Positions 1 to 14,100 are shown, counted from the first letter of the stretch. The stretch is 64,000 nt of DNA from Paramecium octaurelia (GCA_905182995.1 CAJJDP010000040.1:342607-406606); one strand, 5' to 3'. A program made the numbers and translations. The notes: generated by a model not told the origin, from the sequence alone.

Positions 1-2766
1 TAAAATAAAACACTCATGATTACGAAAAGGATAAATTAGGTCCAGATAAAACTTCCAATATGATCAATCCTAAATAAGGGTCAAATAGCGAAATTTAATT
101 TTATTCCGAACTAAGTGTTATAGATAGCAATAGGCCAGTGCAATAGTCAAGCTTAATAAGGCCTTTAGCACAAATTAAAAAGGAATCCTCAGGAAGATAA
201 CTGAAATTTAATGTAAAGTTAATTTTGAGTAAACTTAGAATTCATAGAAAACTGTTAAAATTGAGTAAAGTGCCAATAAAATTTCCAATTTTCGCAAAGT
301 GATCCATCAGAATGAAGAAACCATAAAGGTTGTTTAAACTAAATTTTTGAATAAGTTATTAGAGGCAGCAAATATATGGAGAAAAGATATATTCGATTAC
401 AATAAGGACGTTATAAATAATATATTTTCTTATGACTCAAAGGAGTAGAATAATGGAGAAATAATCAATTCTCATTAGGGAATTTTAAGCCTAAAAATTG
501 AAGTCTTATTACCTACTTAACTGTTTGTAAAAATTTGGGATCTGATGGCAATAATAATAATTGCGATAACATTATGGTTTTCATCATTCGTAGCTACATT
601 TGACTTATTTTAAAATAACTTCTACAAAATCGTAATTTACATATTCATCGCATTCTTTTTTATAGATGCTTTTATAATCTGTCATAAGGCCATTATTTTA
701 TAGGGAGAACTGATGTTAGATAAAAGAATTATAATTCAATAATATATAAAGGGCCATATTTATGGAGATATCATAAATTGTTTAATTTGGATAATTTAAC
801 TATCTCATATTGAGGATATGCATGCAAGACAATTGCTCTCATTGATCTAGACAGTGTTTATAATCATTAAATTATACAATCGTTTAAACAATTATATCGA
901 TTGTTTATACATGAGTGGCAGTTTGAGTGAGTTGATCGATTTGATCATTTTGATCAATTACATATTTTTTTGTGTTCATATATTTGCATGTTATTGGACA
1001 TACATAGGATTTGCAACAGAAAATGAAGGCATCAATTGGCTGATAAAAAACTCAGTTGAAAATAAGGGACATTGGGTTTAGTACAATACGGCAATGTATT
1101 GGGCAACCATGACAATGGTAACAGTTGGATATGGTGATGTAACAGCTGGAAACTAGTATGAAATTTTGTATTCTAATTTCGCTATGTTTATCAGTAGCTT
1201 AGTATTTGCATATTCCATGAATTCGATTGGAATCATCATAAAGAACATCTAAGTGTCCTCAAGTTTCTACAAGTATGTATAAAAAGAATTCTTAGGAAAA
1301 ACTTAATCTTAATGAATACTTATATGAAAAATAATCTTGTTTCAGATTCCATTTAAAATAGAGTGAGAAACTTCCTGAAATATTAAGCAGAAAATAACCA
1401 ACAAGCCAATGCACAAGATGTAACATTAGATATCTTATTGTTAGATTCATAATATTATTGATGAGTTTCCACCTTTACTTTAGGACGAATTAAAATAAGA
1501 TATTAGATTGAGGATACTCAAATAAATTAAACTTTTTGATATCTTTACAGAGAAAATTAAATATGCCGCTGCAAACAAATTGGAATATGGCTCTTGTATT
1601 CCTAATGATGTGTTATTTGATAATTAGATCAATAACGATAATTCTTTGTAAGACTATATATTAAATATAAAGATATTTCATAGAGAAAGGAGAAGTGATG
1701 ATCTAAGAGAGTGTGACTAAGAAATAATTGGAAACATTTAAATCAGGAGACTGTTTTGGTTAATACTAATTTATTACGAATAGTTCTCTACCAATAAGAG
1801 CTGTGAGTCAGTCTTTTACATAGGTCTATAAGATATCTAGAAGTGATTTCTTAAAGGTTTTGAATACTAGTTCAATCGATTTTGAAACTTATCATAATAT
1901 AAAAGATAAGTTACTTCATGGTCATGAAATGAGCATTATAAATTAGAAATGTAACATCTGTTCTTCCTTTACTCACATAAATGTGTTTTGTCCTAAGATT
2001 AGCTATAGACCTGACTTAGAGAGATTGATTAAGTCAGAGTACTTTGTGAAATAAGAGAGGAAATAAATCACTAGAATAGATAGACAAAAAATCAATTCTT
2101 TAGGAGATTATGAGAACATATTGATTTCAGTAAATTAATATCAGAAACAAGAGTTTAATCTGTAATCTTAAAACAATTATGAGAAAACATCTTAAGATCA
2201 AAATGATAGCTAATTCCACTAAAATAAAAAAAATAATTAATCTAGTTTATAACAATTAGCACGTTAATAAAGTGATTAATGTAAATTAATTTAATTATAT
2301 TATATTAGAGAATTTCATCACATAAAATTCCATAGGATCATAGTTTGTTAAACAACAATCTAAATAGTTCGTTTTTTAAAAGTCTAGAGAAATATAAAAT
2401 CTTGAAAATATTCTAGATTTAGAAAATGTGGTCGTTTCAGGGCCAGTTGCCTAGGCATAGAAATTAACAACGAAATATGCATTTTAAACCTCCGATTTAA
2501 TTGAAGATCAATTGCAAATTCACTTTTGTGACATTGATATTGCCTTAAAATCATAAATTTATTTGCCCTAAAATCATATCTCAGTCGTTATTGCGTAAAA
2601 TAATTAACGGTGTATTAAATAATAGTAAAAATGGGATTTAAATTATAAATACACGTTCTTTTATCGAGTAGCTCGATTGTGTAAATTAGAGAAGCTAGTA
2701 AGTCAAAGTAATCTAAAAAAAAAAAGATTCGTCATGAAGAATATATAAAAAAAAGAAAAATAGTGA
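1..2766 (+). CDS. CNG/EAG-like K+ channel 1 (5' partial)
   Basis: This is a voltage- or cyclic-nucleotide-regulated potassium channel of the plasma or ciliary membrane. The frame is open at the left edge, so the N-terminus lies outside; about 878 residues are present. Five introns are inferred: 213-238, 1273-1295, 1420-1444, 1648-1672 and 2281-2308. Hydrophobic helices start near 541. The pore carries the selectivity filter TMVTVGYGDV (GYGD codons at 1127-1138), followed by a C-linker and a cyclic-nucleotide-binding fold near 1560-1900 with a GDCFGQ turn. Directly after that fold comes a C-x2-C-x4-H-x4-C cluster (1950-1991) and the motif YRPDLERLI. It is the tandem paralogue of the next gene; the two share intron positions and the C-terminal segment. 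The stop is TGA at 2764-2766. Family assignment is firm; the ligand and gating mode are not visible. Confidence 0.9.
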
Positions 2767-2897
2767 TTTTATTTACTTAATTTAATATTTTAAGAATTGG
2801 ACATTTCGTTTTACTTCTCGATAAATGGATTAATAGTTTTAATTCTCAATATTAGATTATTTGGCTTTCATTATTTCAAATATTATTATATTAAAGT

Positions 2898-5766
2898 ATG
2901 TCCAGATTTTACAACTCTAACAATGATGAAATTCTTTCTTCTAAAATTATAATTGAAGGAGCCACTCCTCATGTTGATCCTAAGATTATATCTAACTCGG
3001 ATATACAATTCTAAAGTGAAATTAGTAATATGGAAAGCATGAGATCCATAAATCAAGAGACTAAAAAAAAAATTAAGCTCATTTAGAAGAATTCTTAAAT
3101 TTTTTCTCTCAAATTTCAAGTAACAGTACTTTTTTAACTTAAGCAACCTGCTCTAATAAATAGTAAAAAATAAATCTAACACAGCTTATTTAAGATTGAC
3201 AACAACCAAGATGGTAAATTAAAGCAAGTTTTAAATAAGTAGATGTTAAAGAAATTCAAAGATAATTTATTATAAAACGCACATATTTTATCTCAAAAAG
3301 TGTTGTAGGAGAAAAAACCTCTATTAAATTACTTATTTTTAGATTATGTAACATAAGATGACAAGTAATTAAAAAAAAATAAACTCATAAATAATATAGA
3401 GAAACTTCTATTCTGCTAAGTTTTCTTACCATAAGACAATTTTGTGAAATATTGGAATTTATTTAGCATTCTATTTAGCTTTTTTATACTATGGTTTTCA
3501 CCATTCATTATTTCGTTTTAATTATTATAAAGCTCCAGTGTTTAATAAACTATAGTATTTATATTCATTTTTTTATTGGTTGATGGATTAATTACTTGCA
3601 ATAAAGCATATCTTCAACAAGGAGAAGTAACAAATTTTACTATTAAATAGCTAGTTATCAGTAGACGATAGATTATAAATAATTACTTAAGAAATCAAGT
3701 CTTAAGTGACTTTTTGAATCTTTTCATTTGGATTTTGATGTATAATGGAATAGAATCCTTCCAGATAATTTAAATTTTATCAATATTTTAGATCATCATC
3801 ATAATAAACACTGTGTATAAAAAAATCAATAATTTTGTCGATTATTTATACTTGAATGGTAACTTAAGTGAAGTCTTGGATCTAGCATTTTTAATAATCT
3901 CATTATATTATTTTGTTCACATCATAGGCTGTCTTTGGCATTATTTGGCAGTCTTAGGAGAGTAACTAAACCAAGTTTCATGGATCCAGAAGTATTCCCT
4001 TGAAAATCAATCATCTCTTGTAAAATATGACTATGCTGTATACTGGGCAACAATGACTATGGTGACAGTTGGATATGGTGACATTACAGCATCAAATCCT
4101 ATTGAAATTGTGTTTTCAAATTTTACGATGTTTATTAGTAGCTTTGTGTTTGCTTATTCAATGAATTCTATTGGAATTATAATAAAGAATCTCTATGATG
4201 TAAGAAATTTATACAAGTAAAGTATGTCATTAATTATAAAGAAGGTAATTGATCTTAATTAATGCCTACATGAAGAACAATTTGGTTGAGGACTCTATAT
4301 CCAATAGAGTTAGAAATTATCTAAAGAATTAAGTTGATCATGAATCTAAGAACAATTAGATTGAAGTATCAATCAAAGTAGTAATAATAGGCTTAACAAA
4401 TCATTGACAACCTACCTCATGGATTGAAAGATGATGTGAACATCAACATTAAGACTAGAATATTATCAAATATGAAATTGTTAGTAAGCAACTTCTCGAA
4501 GCAGACTCAATCTCAAATAATTCATAAGCTTGAATAGGTTAGTTTTATACCTAATGATGTTATTTATGATTCTGAAGGATTAAATTTAGATTAGTATCTG
4601 TAAGACTTTATCTCTAAAAATATAGCTATTATATAGATTAAGGCTCTGCCAGTCTTGTAGAAGTAAGAACCTAGAAAATTGTTTAAGAATATAAAGAGGG
4701 TGATACTTTGGGAGAGCATTCATTTATAAGTGGGTTGCCACAAAAATTTAAACTAATTAGCACGAGTTTCTGTTAATTATATAGAATTTCTAGGTAGGAT
4801 CTTTTGAAGGTGCTTTAAAATAATTAGAAAGATAAAGAAATATTCTACTCTTTATAAGATTAATTACTATATCTCTCTGATTATAGTTTAATAAACAAGA
4901 AGTGTAATTTCTGCCATAAATTTGATCATTAAAATAGTGATTGCTTCATAATCTCATACAAACCCAATCTGGAAAAAATAATTAAGATGCAGGAATTCTT
5001 AATCTAACCAAGAAGTTAGCTGAATAGAAATGCCCGTTAGAAGCTTAAAGTAGTAAATTAAATCTAAGTACTATTATTTTAAATTAAATAGGGTATTTAA
5101 AGTACTATCTTATAGTTTTAATAAAGTGAAATCATATCTAATCAAAATGACTCTTTAACAATAATGAGTGGAACCAAGAGAATAAAGTAGTATTCTACTC
5201 ACAGATAAAGCGATAATAAAATAGAATAGCCAGAATCATCTTCTGTTAGTGAACAATCTCCGGATATATAGATTGAGAAAATGGCTTATCGAAAACCCTC
5301 TTCGAATTTTACCGGAAAATTTAATATATAAAACCTTCAAAGCATAGAGAATAAAGATGCGTAAAGGAAGATATCAATAGCAATATTGAAAGAACAAACC
5401 TTAAATCCAGAACACCCAAGTTCCTAAATCATTCAACTAAGGTCTATCAAAAATCTTTCAAATCCAGCTATATTAGAATATGAAGAACATATCAAATAGA
5501 TAAAATTTGCAACTATTGATATTGATAAAGGCTATGAATTTTAAAACTATTTGCCATAAAATAATCTTTAGAATGTCATCCTAAATTACAATAAACAAAA
5601 AGCTAAATTTATACCAATTTATTAAAAAAGCATAAATAAATCGTTGAAATACACATTTTATTTTAAAATTGCTAAATTGGCATCTTAAATGAGAATGATA
5701 GCTGCTCCAATAACAAGGAGACTACTCAAAGGTCATCAAATGAAAAAGCATTTACAAGATTCTTGA
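2898..5766 (+). CDS. CNG/EAG-like K+ channel 2
   Basis: A complete potassium channel gene, about 922 residues, starting at the first ATG after 131 bases of spacer. Introns inferred: 3120-3143 (24 bases, no TGA, supported by the matching position of intron 213-238 in the upstream paralogue), 4217-4241, 4366-4390 and 4600-4625. The protein has an acidic N-terminal tail, six hydrophobic helices between about 3440 and 4200, and the pore motif TMVTVGYGDI (GYGD at 4071-4082). A degenerate cyclic-nucleotide-binding fold follows (KEGDTLGEHSFISG region), then C-x2-C-x4-H-x4-C at 4903-4944 and YKPNLEKII. The C-terminus (SLKYTFYFKIAKL) matches YKYTFFYRVARL in the upstream gene. Tandem orientation points to local duplication. 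Whether cyclic nucleotide still binds cannot be told by eye. Confidence 0.92.
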
Positions 5767-6065
5767 ATACGCTTCTGATCAAATTATGAATCTAAATATT
5801 CTATTAAATAATTACAAAACCATTCATTTAAAATATTCCACTCTTTAACTTATATATTCTTATTGCACTTAAATTTCTCTAATCTATTATCACTGTCATT
5901 GGCCAATATGTATCAAATTTTAGGAATATTTCTTTAAATTTTATAATTTATTATATGCATATAATTTTAGAAAATAATAGTCGTTTAAATTATGTATAAT
6001 TATTTTCACTATTTAAAGTCAAAACAAACAAAAAGTGAAAGAATTAATTATTATTAGAAAATTTA

Positions 6066-6551
6066 ATGTTCACTCCTCCAAACTTTGCGGCTCATTCAGC
6101 CCTAAATAAAATATCTAAAATCATGGCCAGAATATTTTAGTTATAAGAAAAACTAAAAATAGAAAACACTGTCGAATTCCCTAAGTCAAATTAAGTAAGA
6201 ATCTCAAATTAATTTTAGAAAATTAGTAAAACATTAAAGAACATTTATCTGATGAACCTAGAGGATGAAACAATTATCCTCGCCTTTTATTTTGTTGATC
6301 AGATCACTAAGAAATTAAGAATTTTTCTTAACTTAGAAAATAGTACTGGAATATTAATTGGGGCTATTATAATCGCTGATAAGATTCTTAATGACTATCC
6401 CAGAAATATTGATAAATATTAGCTGGCTAGTGGACTCAAAAAATAATAACTTATAGAAATAGAAAAATATTTCTTAGAAATATTGGATTACAATTTATAT
6501 GTTACAGAAGAAAATTTTGAAAAGTATCAAAAAAGAGTACAAGAATACTGA
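6066..6551 (+). CDS. PHO80-like cyclin
   Basis: A short single-box cyclin of 153 residues, or 161 if the putative intron 6195-6218 (24 bases, no TGA, starts GTAAG and ends TTTTAG) is translated. The sequence keeps the cyclin-box pattern: a helix with AFYFVDQITKK, then GILIGAIIIADKILND, then IEKYFLEILDYNLYV, as in the PHO80/cyclin-P/U type. Such cyclins bind and activate a CDK-type kinase. It stands alone between a channel gene and about 1 kb of sequence with no convincing gene. No destruction box was recognised. The partner kinase is unknown. Confidence 0.8.
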
Positions 6552-7562
6552 GAGAGGTTTTTACTAGTGTTGGTTACTTTTTCTTATTTTCCTTGACATT
6601 TAAAATTACACTATGTTTCTAAATTATATATATATACATTCTAATTAATCATCTCTATGTTACTACCTGAGGGTTAATTATTTAAAATTAATTAATGGCA
6701 ATCCATATTTTTTAGATTTATCAAAACCTTAGGTGGGATTGCTTTATAGATAGTATAAGTCTGATCAAAATATGAGAATATGAACGAAGTAATCGATGAG
6801 TTAGATTTGGTAAAAAAACTTAATTGACTGATACTAATATAGAGAATAAAAGGATAACTTCAGATTATTGATATTTTCAAAAGGACTATTCAATATTTTA
6901 ATGTTAATTCAACATCTACTACAAAACCTATCTCTTATTCCACATATACAGACTAATAATTTAAAACTAAATGTATAGAGCCTTATTTAAATATTTTATC
7001 TACTTAAGAAATCATAAAAACAAATAAAAAAAGCATGTAAATAGAATGGTTTTATCTACTTTGAACATATCTTGCATATTATATTTAATATATATGACGA
7101 GAATTTAAACTTGAAATAAAACATTATTAAGGAGGAATAGGTAATAAAATTAAGGAATAATTATTATTCAGTTTTGAATCATAATTTATAATCTACTTTA
7201 AAGTATCAATAATGGTAGAACATGAATCAACAATCTAATTGTTCTGAATATTAGTTACTAGTAACTGTTATTTCTAATTCATAAGAATTGTTGAATTTTT
7301 ATATAGATCTTATAAATATCGAATTTTTAATTGTTTTAACTTTCATTATTTGTAAGTCAATATTCTTATACTCTATTAATGCTTATCATCTTTTTTGTGG
7401 TTGTAAAATAAATATAATATTTTGCATCTGTATTTTCATCTGTACAGTATGTCAGTTCTAGACTGTTTTCTTAAATAATTATCCAAATTATTCAATAATT
7501 AGAGATGCTTAAAAGAATTTATTACAATTAAAATAAAATTCTCTAAAAGTATCAATTCCCTG
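6552..7562. other. Gene-poor spacer, possible decayed gene
   Basis: No convincing gene was found in this kilobase. One weak candidate is a TGA-free frame from about 6781 to 7064 (+) that begins MNEVIDELDL and would need a 33-base intron (6809-6841). A frame of this length is expected by chance at this base composition, and no family resemblance was seen. The stretch near 6716-6780 has codon-like words but no consistent frame. It is either a long intergenic region or a relic. Confidence 0.4.
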
Positions 7563-10500
7563 ATGAATTAGACTAATTCTAAATTAGAACGCCAATTGAT
7601 ATCTCCTAAACAATAAGGTCAGCTTCCAAGTCTATACTATGATTATAGTGCAAGGAAAAAATAAAAATTAAAAACTTACTTTCGATAGGAGAAATGTATT
7701 TCCATTAGTCCAAACAAATAGATAATTAAAACATAAAGGGATCTCTCGAAGAAAATAGAATCTGAAAGGAATTCTGAAGTTTATTCATTTGAAGATGAAG
7801 TTAGCAGATCTGCTCGCTTTTAAAGAAAATCAAGACTGCATTAAAGAAATAAAATCTTTAATCATCCAATTATAAACAACTAGCCTTTGTAAACAGATAC
7901 ATAAAATGAAACTGAAACTCCTTATTTCAAGGATAAGGACTCATCTATTAGTAAGTCTGACAACGAGAATGAGGAGAAAAATGAAAATAAAATTGATTTA
8001 AAACTCGAGGGTGAGACTGGCAAAGCTCTTAAGTAGATAAGTCATAAAATAAGTAAACATTTTTTCATTAAACTTAGATCAAGAATTAAATAATTCATTT
8101 TATCATTTTATAAAAAAATCAGAAAAAATGAAAGATTTGATTCTAAATTTTTAACAAAAGGATAATCTGAGTTTAATTCATTATTATTGCTTGAATGATA
8201 GTCTATTTCCTAAAAGAATCGAACTGAGTAAGCAAGATGTAAAAGAAATTAATTTATCAGATTTGGGGTTGACTCCAAAATATATTCCATTGATTCGGAA
8301 TTTATTAAACTCGAAACGAGATAAAAATATTAAATCAATTGATATCAGTCAAAATAAAATTAATGAATGGTCATTAAAGTTATTAATTGATGTTTTCCCT
8401 TTAAAAGTCAAAACCATTAACTTATCGCTTAATTAATTAAACCGTAGAGGTGCAGTGCTACTGTCTGAACATTTGAAAAGCTTTGAAAAGTATAATACAA
8501 TTATTACTCAGTCTGAGGTTCTTGAATTTAAAAGGAAATCAAATAGGGGATACAGGAACTGCAACTGTATTAGAGACATTGAGATCAAGTTTGAAAATCA
8601 AAAAATTGAATTTATCAGATAATGCAATCTCTGATGTAATTTGCAACGATTTAAAAGAGTTCATCATGAAAAACTAATCCATTTAAGTGCTGAGTCTGAA
8701 TTGGAATTAATTGGGCCCCGTTGTTGGATTATCAATAGCCAAAGGCTTAAATTACAACAAATCTATTAGGGTAGTAGACTTAAGCTATAACAAAATTGGA
8801 TAGGGTGACAATAACTATGAATGTATTAAGGAATGGTGTTCATTGTTGAGCAATACTTACACAGAATTGATTCACCTAGATCTCTCTTACAATTAATTTA
8901 ATGAGAAATAACTCTAATTAATCAACTATTCAATTCTGAAGAATTCTCGTTTATATGGGTTACACGTTGAAGGAAATAAATGTTTGGCTCATGTAGACCC
9001 ATTAGGGTTTATATAATTCCCCTAATAAATCAAAGGAAAGTAAAGTATGCAACCAAAGCATTAAAATATCGATGGTGTTAACTTCATCCCAATGTTAAAC
9101 GAAAATGAGAATGGATCTGATTGTTGTTGGATTTGTTAAGGCTGGATGGAGTATCATTTTATTTATGAACCTGAACCTGAAGAATCTAAAACTGATTCCA
9201 TATATTTGCACCTTGATTTTTTAGAGTAAGAATATCGGAATTTATTTTAGTTTCAAGCCAATATCTATGACAACAAGTAAAGAGTTATGGAAATAGATAA
9301 GTAATAAGTTCAATAATAATGCTGTTTTGGAAGACATAACAACAGGAGAAATAATTCATTAATTAAAGCATGCATTTAGTGCTGGTAAGATAATTACTAT
9401 GACTGCCATAAATGATGCTTACACTGAGGATAAGAAGATGAAGGATGACATGAAATCAATATTATCTGAATTGAATTCAAAGTTCTTTTTCACTTCTTAT
9501 TAGATGTGTCCTCCAAATTAAAAAATACTTTACTTTTTTTCCAATCCCACTGGAAAAGGAATATTTATAAATCCCAGATTTCCAACAATATAATTGTAAA
9601 CTGCTGAAAATATTGAATTGATTATGGACAAAGAGAAAGTATTTTTTTATCCTGATGGGTCTCAGATCTCATTATCTTAAGTGGATCAAGTGAATTATTT
9701 TCAAACTAAATAAATGCTTGTTATTGATTAAAAGAATTAATACAAGCCTTTAGTAAAAGTCATTCCTCGATGTTTAGAAAATAAATATTTTTTAAAGAGA
9801 TTTGCTGTTGATGCATCCAAACAAAAATCTAATTTGATTTATTGGTAAAAGGAGTAATCAGCCTTTAAATCCTATTAAGGAGACACCGAAGATGTCTTGG
9901 ATGAGTGTTTTCAATTTGATTGGAATTGTATGGGCATTTAACACTTTTTAAAATCAGAATAGGAAATTGAAAAAGTTCTTTAGATTATGAGATTTCACTA
10001 TCCAAAACTAAAGGATATTTATAAGTATTATTCAAGTTTTGGATATAATGCTAACAAATAACACAATGGCTATCAGGTTGAAACCTTCTATATTCCTATT
10101 GATTTAATATACGAGCTAACTCAAGAATTACTACCACAGGGCATATCTTTTGAGGATTTGTAATCTCAAGTGAAGTAAATCAAGTATAATTGTGATTCGA
10201 AGTTCATATATAATCCAGAGAAAGGATTTGTTCGATATCAATTTATAGAATTCATTTTTAGAATAGCTTTGTTGGTGACGAGATTGAAACAGAAGCCTAA
10301 ACTGATTGTAGACGAAGTTTACAGAACATTTTAAGTTTTAACAGAAAGATTTGCAGCCTTTGATAATTAATAAAAGTGGAGAGAAGAACGCTTATGGACA
10401 AAGGAGTGTGGCAATTTAATTTACATAAAATAAGGGTTCATTTAGAGATTGCATGATTATGCAGCATCAATTAAAAACAAGAAATGGTCATTCAAGTTGA

Positions 10501-11156
10501 AGTGGATAGCATTGACGGAATTTCTAGACTTTTGCAACTAAATGGGATTTCAGTAATTTTTGAGTGAAAATCAACTAAAAATCATCTACAATTTCTCAAT
10601 GCAAACTCACCAAGATGAATTGACTTAAGATAGACATTTAAGGATGTCCACCGTAGAATTTACAGAAGCCTTGGCAAGGATAGCTGAGTTCATTAGTCCC
10701 AGCGGAAATGAGATTGATAATGCAGCCATCAATAGATTGATCCTCCCATTGCATATTAAATTGGAGAACCTTCTAACTCATATCTATGTTACTTTAAGGA
10801 TTCTTAAGTATTTATAATTATATATAAAGAGTGAATAACTTCGAGAGTTTTAGTATTTACTTTAGCTATAATTCTAATGAGATTTTACCTAAACCCACTG
10901 AGCTCCAGTTAGATTATTATGAATGTACAACCCATGAATTGAGAATTTATAATGCTCTATCTTATTTGAGTAAGGCTTAAATTATAATTAATTAGAAATG
11001 TTTAAAACCCCTTATTTGCATCCAAATTATAAATAATTTTTGGAAATACCTTTCCAAATGGTTTAACTTCTCAAGTCTAAGAGAAGTATGGTTGAAAGAT
11101 AGATGACTCAAAAATAGAAGCTCTTAAAGTTGAAGGCTACATTATAATTACTGTGA
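7563..11156 (+). CDS. Long leucine-rich-repeat protein A
   Basis: A protein of about 1157 residues with a charged N-terminal tail, a block of ribonuclease-inhibitor-type leucine-rich repeats (8260-8990; NLKGNQIGDTG, NLSDNAIS, DLSYNKIG), and a long C-terminal part conserved with the next gene. Introns: 8053-8077, 8490-8511, 9226-9250, 10808-10829 and 10970-10995. The start at 7563 was preferred over an in-frame ATG at 7449 because the LPSLYYDYS region then lines up with LPRLKDYS near the paralogue's start. Shared C-terminal landmarks are DCCWICQGWMEY just after the repeats, YQMCPPNQKILYFFSNP, and an EF-hand-like stretch (MSTVEFTEALARIAE). The repeats should bind protein; a ciliary role is only a guess from this style of LRR plus EaLxRIa tail. 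No enzyme motif was found. Confidence 0.87.
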
Positions 11157-11195
11157 TTATCATTTTTCATATGTTAATTAATTATTTATAAACAA

Positions 11196-14100
11196 ATGAA
11201 AAATAGCGTTGAGAGATCCAAATGCTCGCTTCCTAGATTGAAAGATTATTCAAAGGAGAAAGCAGAGAAACTTAAATCCTTTTTTCGATCCAATAGAAGT
11301 ATCTCGGAAAATAAAATTATTCAAAGCAAACTAAAAACATCTAAATTGCTGTATAATAATGAATTTTCTGACGATAATAATGTGATGGCATATTATATGA
11401 AGAGCAGTGAAAAACTAATTGAAATGAGACAGATGATTAACAGCACTTCAGTAATATCAGATCAAGAGGAAACTAAAAGGAAGAATTATCCTTTGGGGTT
11501 GTTAAAGCACAGTTTTTCTCCTTTTAAATAGATGAAAACTGATTCTGAAGTCGAGTAAATTAGGGACGAAGAACCAAAGGATATGAATGAAATGGATTAA
11601 TAGTCATTTTAGAAGGAATAAAGCCAAAACGAGGATTTAGATTACGACATGTTAAGCGAGGAAAGCAGCTGTGATGAACCGACGAGGTTTGATGGGATTG
11701 AGTTACAATAGGAAATCAAGAAAATTCAGCATAAATTACGTAAATTTTATGTTTGATAAATAGATTAGGAAATTGATTAATCATACTTTTACTTCATTAA
11801 ACGACAAGATAGGTTAAAAGATTTGGCGATAAATTTCAATAAAAAAAATGTGGATCCCATAAATTTCTATTGTCTCAATGATAACATTTTCCCAAAAAGA
11901 ATAGATCTTTCGAATTGTCTTGTAAATAACAAAGAAATGCATTTTTCTGATCTTGGATTGACTGAGAAATATTTTCCTTTGATCAAAAATTTATTGCAGT
12001 CAGTGAAGAGCAGGGCAGTCAAATAACTATTCTTATGTAATAATCAATTAGACGACAAATCATTATTGTATTTGATTGAGGGATTTCCCATAGCACTAAA
12101 AGAGATCAACTTGGGAAACAATGTTTTGGGCAAAAGAGGAGCAAGTATCATTGCTAATCAAATATCGAAATTCTCAAATTTGAAAACTCTCAATCTACAA
12201 AATAATCTATTAGGTGATAAAGGAAGTTCTCTATTGCTTAGTAACATACAAAAAAACATGACTATTAAAAGGCTAAATTTATCTGAAAATTAAATTACTG
12301 ACTCTTGTTCGACTGTGTTTTATTAATTTTTATTGTAGAATAGCTTTATTGAAAATTTGGTGTTGAATTGGAATCAACTGGGTCCCATTACGGGAACCAT
12401 GATAGCAAAAGGCCTACAATAAAATAGGTCAGTAAAGGTTTTAGATCTTAGTTACAATCATTTAGGATAAAATGAAAGAAGTAATTGCATCCAATGTTGG
12501 TGTGAAGCAATAAACAACTCACAATTCTCTTTAGTCCATTTGGATATTTCATATAACCAATTGAGTGAGAAACAGTTAAGGTAATTCAGCCAAGCTTTGT
12601 TAAAAAATAACGGGTTGTATGGATTGCATATTGAAGGCAATAAATGTTCTGCAAAGGTGGATCCTTATGGCTTCATCCAATTTACTAATGATAAAGAAGA
12701 ATTTAAAGTAGTATAATAAAAAAAAAATGTTATAGATGGAGTAAACTACATTCCAATGTAGGGGGATAGTGTATTTGGGAATGATTGTTGTTGGATTTGC
12801 TAAGGGTGGATGGAGTATCGATTCCAATACAATCCAGAAAATGATAGCAATCAGGATCCAATCTTTATCCATCTTGATTTCCTAGAGTATTATTATATTT
12901 AACTATTAGTTATTAGCCAATCCCAATGACCAGTAGTTATGAATTGAGACAATAATTGATTGAAGCATCTAAAAGAAAAAGTAGTTACCAAGATCTGACG
13001 ACTGGTGAAATTATACACCAACTGAAATAATTGGTCAACAATGAAAAAAGGATCACCTTAGCAGCAATAACAGAAGCCTACACTGAGGAAACTAGTAAAA
13101 AGAGCGAAGAAATTACTAAACAAATGATCTAAGAATTAAGTAGGTTTTACTATACTACTTATTAAATGTGTCCTCCAAAGAAGAAAATATTGTATTTCTT
13201 TTCCAATCCTATTCGGGAAGAATATTTCATTGATCCCAGAGTCATGACTATGCCAGCTCCTTTGGACAATTTAATACTCCAAGGCAAAGATCCTAAGCAT
13301 TCTATTCACATATTCTAAGATGGAACTAAATTGGCTTTTAAGAAAATACAATTTGTTAATTACATATATTCAAGACAGGAATACATAATTGATGACAAAG
13401 ATAACTATAAACCTTTGATTAAGGTATTCCCAAGGTCATCATAGAAGAAATATGTTTTGAGAAGATTTGCCAACTTTTTAGTCAGAAAATAAGCTCATCT
13501 CATTAAATGGAATAAGGAAGATTCCATTTTCAGACCGTATATCGGAGATACTGAGGAATTATTAAATGAGTGTTTTGAATATGATTGGAATAGTAGTAAA
13601 ATTAGTAGATTTGTTAAAAGTGATTACGAAAAATTAAAATTGAGGGAATATTTCAGATCTAATTATCAGCTTTTGAAGGATGTCTACAAATTTTATTCTA
13701 GTTTAGGTTATCAGCCACCCAACTTTGATGTGTTTTGTATATAGATCCCTTAATACATGAAACTAGTTAATAAATTAGCCATTATTGATGGGGATTTGTT
13801 AAAATAGTAGGATGTTGAAATCGATATTGTTTCATTAAAGAATAACACTGATCCTAAGTTTATTTATAATCCTGAAAAAGCTTTAGTTAGATACCAGTTT
13901 TTGGAAATGTTCTTTAGAATTGCCAATGACAAATATATAAGAAATGAAATTTATAAGAGTTATGCCGATGCTCTCTTTAGGCTACTGAAGGAATTTAAGG
14001 AGTAGTATGAATACTTTGACACTATTTAAGAATGGAGAACTCAAAGATTGTGGACACGGGAATGTGATCATCTATTGTAAATTAAAATGCCATTTGTAAA

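Noticed and set aside
1-2766. Many stops in the channel genes, first read as decay
   Set aside because: All are TAA or TAG; read as Gln the frames are continuous and match paralogues, so these are working genes in the ciliate code.
6781-7064. Possible small gene MNEVIDELDL... on the plus strand
   Set aside because: Needs a 33-base intron, has no family resemblance, and a TGA-free frame this short is expected by chance in such AT-rich DNA.
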